From: Benincasa hispida
Lineage: Eukaryota > Streptophyta > Magnoliopsida > Cucurbitales > Cucurbitaceae
Assembly: GCF_009727055.1 (NCBI RefSeq)
Contig: NC_052350.1
Location: 31,871,211 to 31,935,210, forward strand
Length of the DNA stretch: 64,000 nucleotides
Direction of reading: 5' to 3'
The notes under the pieces were generated by a model that worked only from the letters and a program-made list of their open reading frames with translations, did no database searches and was not told the origin of the DNA. The translations under genes were made by a program, and so were the position numbers. The stretch's first letter is position 1, and each line of letters starts with the position of its first letter. Shown here one piece after another: positions 23,284 through 36,763 of the stretch.

Positions 23284-23499
23284 GGTGGAGTCAGCAATTC
23301 AACCTAACTTTATACTCCTCCAAACTACTACTCCTCCATTTAGAATGAACATTGATCTGGATGTAGATTTCCTTGAATCTTTATCGATTTGAAAATCAGA
23401 GTTAGTGTATCCTGTAAGGATTAGATCCTTAGACCCATACACGAGTATATAATCCCTTATTCTCCTAAGATACTTGAGGAAATTTTTAGAGGCAGTTCA

Positions 23500-24440
23500 A
23501 TGTTCATATCCTGGATTAGACAGATACCACACTGACTATTCCCATTGAGTAGCATATGTCAGGTCGTGTGCATAATATAACATACACTAGACTACCAACC
23601 GTTGATGCATAGAGAATACGTCTCATATCCTTAACTTCTTGAGGTGTCTTAGGACATTGTTCTTTCAGCAGTTGAATTCGACGCCTAAAAGGTAACATAC
23701 CCCTCTTGAAATTCTACATCTTATATCTAGACAATATCTTGTCTATATATGATGCTTGAGATAGGGTAACATTTTATTCTTGCGATTCTGAACAATTTGG
23801 ATTCCAAGAACATATTGAGCTTCTCCCAAATCTTTTATTTGGAATTGGGTTGCTAGTCATTGCTTAACATTAGTCAGGAATCCTACATCATTTCCAATGA
23901 GTAGGATGTCATCAATATACAACACTAGGAAAGCTACAGTAGTTTTGACAATTTTCTTGTAGACATAGAGTTCATCAACATTCTACTCAAAGTTATAAGA
24001 TGTGATTGTTGTGTCAAACCTTATATTCTAGGATCTAGATGCTTGTTTTAACTTATATATGGATAGTTTAAATTTACAAACCTTTTGTTCTTGATCCTGT
24101 TCAATGAACCCTTCTGGTTGAGCCATATAGATGCTCTCTTCAAGATTGCCATTAAAAAATGTAGTCTTAACATCCATTTTCCAAATTTCATAATCATAAA
24201 AACTGGTAATAGACAAGAGTATTCTAATCAAATTTAGCATGGCAACGGGGGAGAAGGTTTCTTCATAGTCCACCCGGTTTCTTCATAGTCCACCCCCTCT
24301 CTCTAGGTATAACCCTTCGCCACTAGTCGAGTCTTAGATCTGCATCTTACTGGCTTGGTCTTGTTTTCGCTTGTAGATCCATTTACAATCAATAAGTTTT
24401 ACCCCATCCGGTTGATCCAAAAATTCCTAGACTGAATTGA
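23500..24440 (-). pseudogene. Copia reverse transcriptase, main part
   Basis: Minus strand. 24028-24273 reads MDYEETFSPVAMLNLIRILL, IWKMDVKTTFFNGNLEESIY and MAQPEGFIEQ, the copia RT start with the first catalytic Asp (K-M-D-V-K). 23880-23960 reads FLVLYIDDILLIGND, the YxDD active site (YIDD here). 23516-23698 reads KTPQEVKDMRRILYASTVGS and VYVILCTRPDICY, the C-terminal part. Stops and frame changes separate the blocks. The N-terminal RT segment lies across the nested element at 24446-28616. Confidence 0.85.
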
Positions 24441-24445
24441 AGTAC

Positions 24446-27400
24446 TGATGATGGAAAATTTGATGTCAATTTACTCGATAACTAAAATCCCTTGGACGTA
24501 ATATGCGATGCATGTTCTTAAGGTATGTGTTGATAGTCATGCATCGATGATCATGTGTTGGAATGACTATGCGTTAATAAATGTATGCAATGACCATGCG
24601 TCCTGTCACAAGTTTTCTTGTGCTCACGCCAAGCATAACGCGAACCCAAGTTTCTCGGGTGATCCGAGGTCGAACACGTGGACTTGTAGCGAAATGAATG
24701 CGGTGATTGTGCATGCAGCGGTTGAATAAAAGAATGGATGGGAAGGTTTCTACGCTAACACTACTACTACTCCTAGCTAACAGACAACGCAATGAGAATA
24801 TGAATGAGAAGTAGAGACACGACAACTCTTGACATGAAACAAATGAATGGGAAAAAATAAATAAAATGCGGAGATGTTTTCATTGCAATACATAAGAGTG
24901 ACCGCAAGGGCAACCTTAGTCGACACAAGCCATGCGATCATGCAACACACATACAATAGTAAACCACCTCTGGTGCGAATGCTACGACTTCTAATGCTAG
25001 AACATATGTGATATATGCGATAAGTCTATAGGACCTACACATAAGCCTCTATTCTTATTTATGCGATGACAAAGTGACACACACACAAATACGACGACCA
25101 CATAATATCATACCTATTCCTAGGGTGCATGCGATGCAGGTTAGCAAACGGAGCTTATCTTTAAGTTCCTTGTTCTTGCCTATGCATTCCAATCCGCTCT
25201 CTTGAGTCTTAGATTTGGGTTTTAGACTACTCTCCCAAGTATGCCTAAATGATGAATGATGCGCTTATAGGACAAGGTAACCGCATGAACTTGGCTGACC
25301 TAAGATTATTCCTATCTCTAGTGAACAATGCATACATTGCTTAATGCGACCAACCACTTACCCTCCCCGGCAGTTGGTTGTTGCTGACTTCACTCGTAGA
25401 CAAGTGTTGCGTTAGCTTATAGACAGGCGTTGCCACAGCTTCACACTAAGCAAATAAGGTTACTCACACACTCACACAATGCACACCTCTCGGCGAGTTG
25501 CTACATGCTTCATATCCCTAATCCACATGACTAAGTATGCGATACCCAAGCAATCTCACTAAGTGTTACAATGAAAGTAAAGATGCTAAGCAAAGAAGAT
25601 GGAGATGGAGTCGAAGGAAATAGAGAAATGCATTGAAAACAAATTGTATTAATTCCTTAATCACAAAATGTCATACAATACAATATAAGAAAAGAAAGGA
25701 AAATGAAATGACTGGCTGGAAGCAAAGATTTGCTTCCAGCGGATATGCGTCAAGGCTGCCGATGGTGCCATGGATGGGCGGTAGAGCTGACTCTCCCGAG
25801 ATCTAGCTCTGGTCGAAGGCTTCGATCGTCACTCGGAATGGATGAAGAAGGTGGTGATAACTTGTAGAAATACAAGTTATTTATACTGCTTTATTTAGAT
25901 ATTGCAGGTAAAAGAGAGAAAATATGCATCGATTGTATGAAAATTGGCTAAGAAATACAAGAATTATGAATCATCGCCAATTCACCCACTAACACCATCG
26001 CAATGGTAGAAAAGGATGTTTCAAGTCTGTTTTGCAGGAAATCAAGTCATCGTTTGCGATCAAGGATCAAAGAGAAACTGAACAATGCATCTCCATCGCA
26101 TTGCGCCCGTTAAATCAATAATGAAGAGACGATCAACACAATGACGGCGCGTGCGACAGTAGATCCAGAGCTTAACTTCAACTGCATGTGGTAATAAAAA
26201 ACAACATCGCATGCGGGCACCCGATCAAAGATGCAAATAAGAAACGCAATTGCGGAGGATTCAGACACGTGTATAGCTAACCGTTGTGCATTTTTGACGG
26301 GATTGATTGCATAATAGAAGGAATATTTATTCCACCATTTTCGGAGCTTCCATAACCATAAAGTGGGGTCCACACTGTAGAAAGTCAAAGCCTTCATCTA
26401 TAAATACCTTCAGAGAATTCACTGAAGAATATACTTGATACAAGGCTATTTTGATATCTGTATATTGAGAGAGAGACTGATCTGAGTGCTGATCGGAGAA
26501 GATCTGGGAAGAAAAGAGACAAGGCCGAGAGGTGAGTCCAGAGTAAATCCTTCAATCCCGCCGTGAAGCTCTGTACCAAGATCAACTCTACCGGACGAGC
26601 AAAGCCTGGAGGGGAAGCTCTTCCTTCCATTCAATCCATATGCCGACAAGCAATTCTACCAACCAGATCTGTGTCAAGACGTTGGAACTCTTCTGTATTT
26701 TTTCTATCCTATATCAATTGTATTTCTTTTCTTAATCTCTATCATTCACGCAATGTATCAGACGCTAAATATAGTATTGAATGTCATGATCATTTTCATC
26801 TCCATCTTCCTGTCTATTTCCGTTCCTCCATGAATCGCTTTCTCCATGATGTTTTCTTAATCCCTTGGTGTTATTATGAATTAAGCAAGTAATTTAATCT
26901 GTGCTAAAAAAATTAAAGAAGTTTAGCTAAGCATGCTGACGACATCTTCACCTGTGAGAGCAGAAGTGAAGATGTCATTCTGATCTGTCGAGAGAAGGTT
27001 GGAAAGATGTGTTACTAAAGCGAGAAGTACTTCTAGAGATGGAAGCAACCTTGCGTTCATTATGTTCATCCCTGCTTCGCCACAGAGATGTGGGAACGCG
27101 CCGGATCAACGAAAGGTTTACGCTAAGGGAAAAGCGGAACCGTAGTTATATCTTTAACGCAATTAAGGAGCTTGCGATGTTTGTACTAATTATCCTTTCT
27201 CTTTTCTGCTACGCACATAAGACTTGCCATTGCATAACACGCTTCTTTGTATAATCTTCATAGTCAATCTCAACCTTAGTATCATGTATCATGTATCCAT
27301 ATATTGTATCATAATAGCTTAGGTTTACTTTTACTGCACTTTACTTTTATCGCACTTTACTTTGATCACAATTTACTTTACAGCACAATTTTACTTTATC

Positions 27401-28616
27401 ACATTTTACATACCTGTACACACACAATCTTTTATTAATTGAAAACCCCGGTCGCATATATCACAAATGTAACGCACTAGCCTAAAACAATCCCTGTGTT
27501 CGACCTCGGATCACACCGAAAAATTTGCGGTGGAATAATACTTGGTTCCAATGCAGGAAACTTGTGACAAACGCATAGCATACTACAAGCATTTCATTAA
27601 TAATGCATACATCTAGAAGTAGTTATCGTATAAAGAAAGTGTGTCTGAGATAAGCATAACACAACATTCACATTCCATTCCCTTCCCAAGTCATCAAGTT
27701 TATGGCAAACATGAGCTTGTATGATCCATCATTCATCATGATTCATCCACATGCTTATTTAGAAAACACAATTCAATTTTATGGCTTGTCAAATTTATTG
27801 CGCCGTTGCCGGGGACATGGACTTGTATCTTGCATTATATTCATCTATGCGCTGTGTGACATAAGAAGATAAATTTCATGCTTGTCAAAGAACTCTCAAG
27901 CGTCTTCTCATGGCATTTTGTCTGGATCATAAGGATCCGCCTAGGCGAACCTCAGGCGAACACCTTGGATCCTTTGAAATTCTGCTCATCGGCTTCTTTA
28001 TACAGAGCCTGGATTACCGAAAACAATTAATGGACTGCTTCTGATTCTAACATTCGACGCGTTTAGTCCTTTCTAAACCTCTGCTGCCAATGGCGTGGTA
28101 GGTGAAATGTCAACATCATCTTTTGATTTTTTTGAAGTAGATGCGTTGATGCGTTGATGCGTTCATTCCACCAACCTTGCATTGATCCCTTTATCATATG
28201 TTATCGAGTAGCTGCAATCATACAGTGACCACATTCACTTAATATCGCAACTCTACACGATGACCGCAATCGCTTGACGAGTGCACCTCCCATGCGATGG
28301 ACGCATACGAAAGATTACCGCAACATCCATGCGTTGATCGACGCGTTCACATTTGTGATGGAGAGTTTCTTCGTATGCGGTTGTTTATGCGGTGGTCCGG
28401 TTTTCGCGTTTGCGTCCACTTCCTGCATTAGCTACAAAAATAGAACATTGAATGCATAATATCACATAATAATGGGTTAGCCGAGATTCATCATGTTGAA
28501 TGACACAAGCTCACTTTTCTCATGGATTCCTAGCACAATTGCCGCACATTCTGCTTAACAACCTTCATAATTCTAAGTAAAAGGCCTAAGATGACATGCA
28601 TTTCTGCATGTCATCA
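24446..28616 (-). mobile_element. Athila-type LTR element inserted in copia RT, with an inverted internal copy
   Basis: A perfect 5-bp TSD AGTAC (24441-24445 and 28617-28621) brackets TG...CA ends. Read on the minus strand it opens TGATGACATGCAGAAATGCA, a relative of the TGATAACGGGCAGAAATGCA start of the Athila LTRs elsewhere here. 24700-25200 is the reverse complement of LTR sequence seen near 50700-50900. Inside, about 26100-27885, is a plus-orientation LTR tail: TATAAATA at 26400, GTGTTCGACCTCGGATCAC near 27485, and then a tRNA-Asp-type primer site (TTGCGCCGTTGCCGGGGA, 27798-27815). The minus copy has the mirror phrase GTGATCCGAGGTCGAACAC near 24660. It has no coding capacity. The outer ends are firm; the inner structure is inferred. 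Confidence 0.7.
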
Positions 28617-28619
28617 AGT

Positions 28620-29886
28620 ACATATACTCCATTTCCAGGTTCGATCCATGAATCTCAGTCTACATCATTCATTGCCTGTTCATAGGTCAATTGATCCTCA
28701 ATGCCATCATCGGGTATGACGACCTGAGTTTCTGTTAAACCCATGTAACGGTTAGGCAAATGGACAACCCTCCCACTACGTTGAGGCACTCTCAATTCTT
28801 GAGAAGGATGTGACTAACCAAAATTACTAGTTTTATCAATAACTCTTGTTGAAGGATCGATCTGATCATTAACTCTTGTTGATTTATCTATAGCTTCTTT
28901 GGAAATTTCACTCAATACTAGTTTACTGTGAGGTTGATAATCTTTCATGTAGTCTTTCTCTAAAAATGTAGCGTTTGTCGATACAAATACTTTGTTATCT
29001 TGAAAACCATAAAATAGACCATGTTTCGTTTCCTTGGGGTATCCTACGAATAGGCACAATTTTGAATGATGTTCTAACTTCTTTGGGCTTTTCACCAACA
29101 CATGGGCAGAGCATCTCCAAATTTTGAAGTGACGTAAACTACTTTACGTCCTTTTTGTAACTCATATGGTGTTTCAGAAACACTTTTAGAAGGAACCATG
29201 TTCAAAATGTATTCGACAATCTTTACTGATCCCCAGAATGAATCAGGCAATTGAGCATAGCTCATCATAGAACGAATTATTTCCAATAGGGTTCTATGTA
29301 TTCTTTTCGATATACCATTCTATTGAGGCGTATCGGGTGCTGGGAGCTGAGACTTAATTCCATGTTCTATCAAATAGTCCTGAAATCTCAAGTCCATATA
29401 TTATCCACCTCAATCTGGAAGTGTTTTAATTGTTTTATCCAACATTCTCAACCTCTGCCTTATATTCCTTAAACTTTTCAAAGGCTTCCGACTTGTGATG
29501 TGTTAGGTAAACATAGTCAAACCTTGAATAATCATTAATAAACTTATGAAATATTCATATCCTCCTTGCGCTTTGACATCCATTGGACCACAAAGATCTG
29601 AATGCTTGAGTTCTAAGGGCTCTTTGACTCTAAGATCTTTTCGTTTAAAAGATCTTTTGGTCATCTTACCTTTAAGACAAGACTCATATGGAGATAAAGA
29701 GTTGTCTTCTAACTGATTTAGGTGTCCATTCTTGACCAATCTCCCAATCCTATTGAGATTAATGTGGCCAAGTCTCAAGTGCCAAAGATAGGCATTAGGA
29801 TAAACTTTTTGTCTTTTATTTTGAGTTTCAACTATTTTAAACATCTCAGTTTTTAAAATAGCTTTTGCCTCGATCGATTTTAACAT
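28620..29886 (-). pseudogene. Copia pre-integrase, integrase and RT N-terminal segment
   Basis: 29503-29886: LWHLRLGHINLNRIGRLVKN then CLKGKMTKRSFK, the GAG-pre-integrase zinc region. The first Cys of the usual C-E-S-C is Tyr here (YESC). Then comes ELKHSDLCGPMDV, the start of the integrase core with its first Asp. 29092-29286: AQLPDSFWGSVKIVEYILNM and VPSKSVSETPYEL. 28814-29101: FVGYPKETKHGLFYGFQDNK and VFVSTNATFLEKDY, the integrase C-terminal region. Near 28650-28700 the RT N-terminus (TYEQAMNDVD) starts and is cut by the nested element. There are several frameshifts and no intact frame. Confidence 0.85.
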
Positions 29887-30284
29887 ATATAAGTGGTTTT
29901 CAAGTCTTGCAGAACAAATTTGAACATTTCTTGAGCTAACAAAAACTTCATTAACTTAAAAAGATATTTTGTACATTTGTTCTAATAAACAAGAGATGGA
30001 TATTAGATTCCTTCTCATATTAGGAACTAAAAGTACATTTTTCTAGTAAAATGAATCTATCTCCAAAAAAAAAACTTCAAGTCTCCCACTGTTTGAGCTG
30101 AGATAACCTCTACCGCTCCAACTTTGAGAGTTGTCTTGCCTTCTCTAAGCTGCCACTAGGAACTAGTTTCCTGAAAAGAAATACAAACATTGTTAGTGAC
30201 CTCTGAATCTAGTATCCAAGTGGAATTATCATTTTCCACTAAATACATTTAAAAAACGAGTAAATCATATTTATCTTGTTTTGT

Positions 30285-31002
30285 TTTCTCAGCTTTCTTC
30301 TCAGCATGGTATTTTAGGCAGTTCTATTTCCAGTTCCCATCTTTGTTGCAGTGGAAACATTTTCCTTTATCTGCAGCTTTTGCCTTGCTTTTGTGGGTTA
30401 CAGGAGCCTTACTTTTCCATTTACCTTATTTTTTCATTTGAATATTTTATTCTTTGAAGTAGAAGGTCCACACTTAGTTCCTGAAGATGAACCTTTTTAG
30501 AACTTCTTTAAGGTAGCAACATTTGCTTCCCCTTCTTGTTCCTTAGTCTTCATAAGAGACTGGTATATATGGAGTTCGTTTAAGAGAGTAATCAAATTAT
30601 ACTCTATCTTGTTCATCATTGTGTTAGTTCCTTCCTTCATGCGAGAGTTGTAAATGTACTTGAGAGCATCGTGTCTAATAAATGTTGACGGTTGTCCAAA
30701 CATTGCCTGCAATGAATCCATGATCGCTTTAGCGGTGACCATACTCTCGTGTTTCTTAGCCAAACCATCTGATATGCTTGCTAAGATATAAACTCGAGCT
30801 TTATCGTTTTCCCTAATCCATCTGTCATAAGATTCTCAAACATTTGGTTTGTTGACGAGCCAGGATTCAGAGGACATTCCTCTTTTAAAACAAACCTAAG
30901 ATCATCAATTACTAGTATCGTGTTTAAATTTGATTTCCATGTTGCATAGTTGTCGCCATTTAATTTTTCAGAAGCGAGTAGTTGAACTATTGAGCTAGTC
31001 AT
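30285..31002 (-). pseudogene. Copia gag with damaged zinc knuckle
   Basis: 30781-31002 starts MTSSIVQLLASEKLNGDNYA then TWKSNLNTILVIDDLRFVL, the usual copia gag N-terminus. 30497-30763 reads MAKKHESMVTAKAIMDSLQA and MFGQPSTFIRHDALKYIYN, the UBN2-type gag core. Near 30317-30359 a zinc knuckle reads CFHCNKDGNWK then a stop then NC, so its His is Asn and it is interrupted. Broken by at least two frame changes and one stop. Confidence 0.85.
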
Positions 31003-32823
31003 ACTAAAAAATATAAATAAGTTCTATTAGTGAATTGCTATTAAATCCAATCAAGTTTTAGCAAAAGTGGTAATGTACCCATACTACTCATTATTAATTT
31101 GTAACGATACTTCAGTGAGTCAAAATAACCGCTACCGAGGGGTAGTCAATTATTCTTTCACTGAACCAAGACATTTTTTTACTAAATACTAATACTAGAA
31201 TAACTCTTATTTCTATAGTATTTAGTTATCACTTATTTGGTCAAGAACTTACAAACACTTAGTAAATCTTTAAATGAAACCCTCCATTTTCAGATCCTAG
31301 AGATCGGTCCCAACAAGCTATTGAATGGAAGGCAATGTTGAGATTGGACCTAAAGACCTTATTCATTTCTAAAGTTTGCGATGTTCCAACCGCCATGTCA
31401 TGACCCTTCGAATGGGTGGTCGCTCTAGGATGACACGCAGGTAGAACAGGAGAATGTTACAGTGCAACCTAATGGAGGAGGCCATAGGATGTGTTGACAC
31501 ACGTCCTTCTCCCACTTACTAGGAATAACTTCCTTTATTCACCTTGTTATTGACCCATGCAAACACTTTCCGAATTGAGGCCGCACTAAGGGTGACACGA
31601 AGTTGAACACGGATCTCACGGTGTCAATTCTTAGGGACGTGAGAGCTAAAAAAAATGTATCATACATATAACTAAGTCTAGGTGTTTATCCGAGTATATC
31701 TCTTATACTGGATTTAACATGCAATGTCTATGTGATAAACTCCTTTTAACACCTCACATCACTCACACATACTCATAAAATCGAGTTTAACATAGCTCAG
31801 ATACCGACTCGTCCTTAGGTAAAAGGTGTTCTGTAAACTATCAATTTAAGTACCTCCAGCCTTAGACAAGATCTTGCCAGATGAGTTATCTTGTAACCTT
31901 AGTTTTACAAGTTATCGACCTATTTTAACTATTAAAACAGATTGTAGTTGTTAACTCTATGTGAGCATGCAATTTATCTTTATCATAGATTTTAAAAGTC
32001 TAATTCATTTTATCACTTATAACTTAGACAAAATCCATAATATATATCAGACATTTCATAAATTAATATAACAACTTAAATTAATTCTCATGAAATCCTA
32101 TACATGTACACTACATATTATAACACTTATAACATACTTTCAATACGTACAACATATTTATCCTATGGTGGGATTTTAAATCTATATGGCATACTTTATG
32201 CACAAAAAATTTAATTTAACTAAAACATACATTCACAAAGCATAATTAATTAAGCACACTAAATTGGATCGATTTTGGCATCCCATGTAAACAAACAACT
32301 AAATTATTACAATAATACTTCAAAAACAGGCTTGAACCGCTCCCGAACACTTCAAATCGGCCCGAACCAGTTGAAAATAGCTTGAATCAGACCTTTAAGG
32401 CTTCAATTAGGGCAGAATTGGCTAGAATGAAGGTGAACTAGATTGAACCGATCTAACTAGATTGCACATGCGTTTCTGGAAAAAAATATGAGCAACGTTG
32501 CAACATTGTGATGGAGCATTGCAATGCTGTGCCTCGGGTCCCAGCTTTCTGTTTCAGTTCTAGTTGTGTTCTTCTCTAATTTTCTTCAAATTATAGCCTA
32601 ATTTCAACTCTATTGACTCTAGCAAATTTACAAACTTTTCCTCACACATTAATGCCCATAAACAAGCGAGAAATTACAATAATTACAACAGATTAAAGCT
32701 CAATCTGATGCCAAAACCTAATATATCCAACTTTAGCAACCAACAACATTCATCTCATGAAAATTCATCCACCAAGGTTAAATTAATGCAAATTAAGTGA
32801 TTAAAATATGTTCTGATACCAAT
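31003..32823 (-). other. Copia untranslated leader and primer-binding site
   Basis: About 1.8 kb lies between the 5' LTR and the gag start. The PBS next to the LTR is the complement of TTCTGATACCAAT (32811-32823), pairing with the 3' end of initiator tRNA-Met with one mismatch. I see no open frame of note in the leader. Confidence 0.6.
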
Positions 32824-33449
32824 TGATGGAATTAGTAACATGCAGGCGGAAGTAATTCAGATATTAAGCACTTTAATTTCATTCATTTAAGAATTAAGCA
32901 TGCTAGACCAAAATTGTACAAATAGAGTTTTATGAACAAACCTTAGTGTAGCTCGAAATTGAAGTTATCCTTTGGTTGTTTTTTTTTTATCACAAACACT
33001 TTGTGGACCATCGCTAGAGTCTTCTCGCTATTCTTTAACCTTAGAATGGATTGTGGGATCTAAATTATGATGAATGTTGTGGGAAAATTAGAGTTTGAGT
33101 TAATTTGGGGCTAAGTAGTTTGGCAGGAAAATTCAGTAATCACAGCTTCAAAAGCTAAATTTTCCAAAACCCTTTTTCTCAGCAATTCATTCTTCTATAT
33201 ATATAAAAGAAATCATGCACTTCAATTTCATCATAAATTGATAGCAAATTGAACAAGATCAAGTGGGATTTTAGGTGTTAATCAAGTGGAAAAACTTGGA
33301 TAATTCTGCTAAGCATTGTTTCTTAATTTTTAAATTGAACTTAAAAAATTCAAAAATTAAATAAATTTTTATAAAATTAATTCAAATAATTAATTTCAAA
33401 TAAAATTAATTTTGAATAAGTAATTAAAAATCTTAATTAATATTAATTT

Positions 33450-35406
33450 TGTTGGGGTTGATGCCCTAAATTTCATAGGGTCCTGTAGTTTATAAACAAT
33501 TGTATGACAAGTATTTTGTGATTTATAATATGTGATATTTTATTCACTTCAGTCTATGAAATATGAGATATTTTAGTTGCATTAACCACAAAGCAAAAAA
33601 CTAAGATCCATGGGTATCGTTGTTATTTAGACATGTATGTAGAGACATACAAGTGGATCGTGTTTTAAGTGATAACCTAAATGGTCTGTAGTATATAGAT
33701 AAAGGAAGGATACCTTATCCTAGGGACACTACGAGTGTGGCCTGCTTTGTAGGTGTTACAAATATTGTAAAGTGTTACAAATGATCTGATCCTGATCATT
33801 CATGTATTAGACATGCGAGCGGGGATATTCTATACAAAGGAGTTTGTATAAGACCGGACCACGAAATGTTTAGTCTCGTTATATAACGTCGTTCATAATT
33901 GAGACTTTTATTTCACTAAGATGACCATATGTAACATCACCTTAATCCTGAGTGAATTGTGAACTCTTGCCTATGAGGGCAGTCCTTTGATTTGCATGGG
34001 TGAGAGTGGTCAGATCGCTGACTCAACAAGCCTACCATTTTAGGGATTCGTCTGATTGGAGAGCTAAGAACTCAGCAACACAAGATGAAATTCACTCATT
34101 CCCTGATGTAGGGGTAAGTAGATAAATTGCTCTCTTAAAGGCTCATTCTGGGGCTTGAACAATGTGGCACCACACCTTCTCTTGGCCCGAGAAGGGTTTA
34201 ATCATAGTAAAACTATGATCTATTGTTCATTAGAGGAATCAATGGTACTTAAAGAGTTAGATGTAACTACAGGGACAAAACGGTAATTTGGCACAGCTGT
34301 ACTTACGAGCGATTTGTGAAGGGTCATCGTATTGTTGATTGGTTATATCTAATGGACACAGAAATATATCTGTAGTGCGAAGAGTGCAGCTGTCGGTCTT
34401 TAGTGGAGTGCCCGATAGTTAACAGATGGTAGATAATGTGATTAAAGAGTTTAATCAATTATTCACGTACCGTTGGAACTTCAAGCTATAGGTCCATAAG
34501 GTTCCTTGGTAGCTCAATGGATTCAAGTTGAGAATCAGTTTTTGGGTTAGTTTGAAATGTTCAAATTAACAAGAGGGAATTTGATTATATATGATATAAT
34601 TGATATGATGTATTTGATTGGAGAAATTAATATAAATATGATTTATATTAAATTCCATAAAAAGAGAAAAAAAAAACTATGGTTTATATGTTACATATGA
34701 TGCAATATTAAAACTATAGGTTATAAATATGATATGATAAGTTAGTTATTATATTTATTTATAATTTATTAATTATATGATAATTGATATTTCTTTTTCT
34801 CAATAACCAACCTTAGTGGGTGGTTATACATCGTTTTATGGCAATTGTGAGATAAGAGGAAAAATAGTTTTTCAAACCATTCAACGAAAACGCTCTATCA
34901 TTTTTTCTATCGAGTGACTACATGATAGGATCGAGTTTTACTATACGATAGTACTCGTTTCTAAATGATTGAGTATTAAGTATATACGATAGACTTCTTC
35001 TTCTTCTATACGATAATTCATCGCTTACTCGATCGTCTACTCCAACCCTTCCCTCATTCCAAAATAAGTCAGAGCCCACAATTCCTGGATTCTCACACCG
35101 AGAATACCAAGACAATCTTGTGGTTGTGTCTGATTGTTCGAGGATTGAGTTGATACTCGTTGCTGGTGTTCGAGGAGTTCGAGCTCTTGTTCGTTACGTT
35201 CGAGTTTAATCGAGGGAAATACGTGTAGAAAGAGTTCTTCAAAAGTATTGTCTCTCTTATCCTTCGTATTTAATTCGAAGCATACTATAATTTATTGATT
35301 AATGCATTATATGTTTAGTATGATTGTAAATGTTTGAGTTCTTTCACAATGGAGTTTGGAACGATCCGCTTGCACTTAAAGGTCCTCTATAATAAGAAGT
35401 TCTTCA
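33450..35406 (+). mobile_element. Solo LTR, probably copia, TSD AATTT
   Basis: It begins TGTTGGGGTTGATGCCCTAA and ends AGAAGTTCTTCA. The perfect 5-bp TSD AATTT lies at 33445-33449 and 35407-35411. The interrupted host sequence rejoins cleanly (AATATTAATTT-AATATCAAA), as seen in the uninterrupted partner LTR near 21560. The same LTR family, with its own nested insertions, occurs at 54269-61716. No coding capacity. Confidence 0.9.
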
Positions 35407-36191
35407 AATTTAATATCAAATATTAAATTATTCAAAAATAATATTAAATAATTAATTGAATAATTTAATTTAATATCAAATATTAAATTAATAAATAACA
35501 CCAATCTCGATCATGAATCCCTATTCATGTGTGCATTATTTAAATCATATTTAAATATTTCCAACTCTCCACTTTGTTTAGTTCATAATTAAACAATAAG
35601 CCATTAAGTGTATCAAATATAAATAATGTTTATTTGAACAATTCAAATTCTCTCATCATACTATTCTAAGGTCTAGTCCAATATGAGCTAGCATGGTGAC
35701 CTAATAGACCTACAGATCATGAGCTCCAACGATCCAAGATTAATTGACTAAACTCTTTAACCTAGCTAACCAACATTCGTTAACTATCTGGACACTCCAC
35801 TATGGTCCAGTAGTTGTACTCTCCTCACTGTAGATATATTTTTGTCCCTTCAATATAACTATGATTAGTAAGTCGAACCTTCACAGGTTGCTCGTAATTA
35901 CAGTTTGGTTAAAATTACCATTTTATCCCTATAATTATATCTTATTCCTTAAGTCCCACTATCCTCTAATGAACAATTGGTTTGTGGCAACCACCAAACC
36001 AAGTCCCTCTCGGGCCAATGAGAGGATGGGCCCCTTGTTCAAGACCTGGAATCAACAGAACAACCTATCTACTATCCCTAGAATTAGGTAGGAGGGAATT
36101 CCATATCACAAGACCACGTCCCTAGCTATCTACTCGGTCTTATCCCTAAAATGGGGGACTTATTGAGTTGGCGAACTCGAACTACTCTCAG

Positions 36192-36763
36192 TAGGAGTGT
36201 TCGTGAGTTGGGTTGGGTTAGGTTAGGTTGAAGGAATTTTTAGATCCAACCCAATTATTCGGGTTGTTAATTTCTTCAACTCAAATAACCCTTATTAAAA
36301 GATGAACCTAACCCAACCCAACCATGAAACATTTGGGTTGGGTTGGTTCGGGTTGTTCAGGTTATTTTTGTTCTCAAAGAAAGTAACTTGTTAATATGTA
36401 AAAATTTGATTTAATTACTTTTATATATTGAATTAAGATTAACAACTCAATTTCAATTTATATAAAGAATATTTTCTTTCCAAAGTGCTAAAAAACTGTT
36501 TTAGGAGTTGCTGGAGAATAAATTATCCAAAAAAATGATAAAATTTAAATAAATATATGTAGATATGATTGTATTATATGTAAAAAAAATATACATTGTA
36601 AAGTTAATAATAAGTTCAGGTTGGTTTGAGTCATTTTAGGTGAACCCATGAACCAACCCAACCCACAAAAATTTCACTTATTTGAACCCAACTCAACCTA
36701 AACCGCATGGGTTGGGTTGGGTTGATCGGTTTTTTGGATCATCGGATTTTTTGAACACCCTTA
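36192..36763. mobile_element. hAT-type MITE with GGGTTGGGTT-rich ends
   Basis: An 8-bp TSD ACTCTCAG/ACTCTCAC (36184-36191 and 36764-36771) and short inverted ends (TAGGAGTGTTC and the complement of TAAGGGTGTTC). Subterminal GGTTGGGTTGGG blocks face each other, so the element can fold into a long hairpin. It is 572 bp with no coding capacity, and sits inside the copia 5' LTR. Confidence 0.75.

Noticed and set aside
36200..36720. GGGTTGGGTT repeats as an interstitial telomere
   Set aside because: The unit is not TTTAGGG, and the repeats sit in both arms of a MITE with its own TSD.
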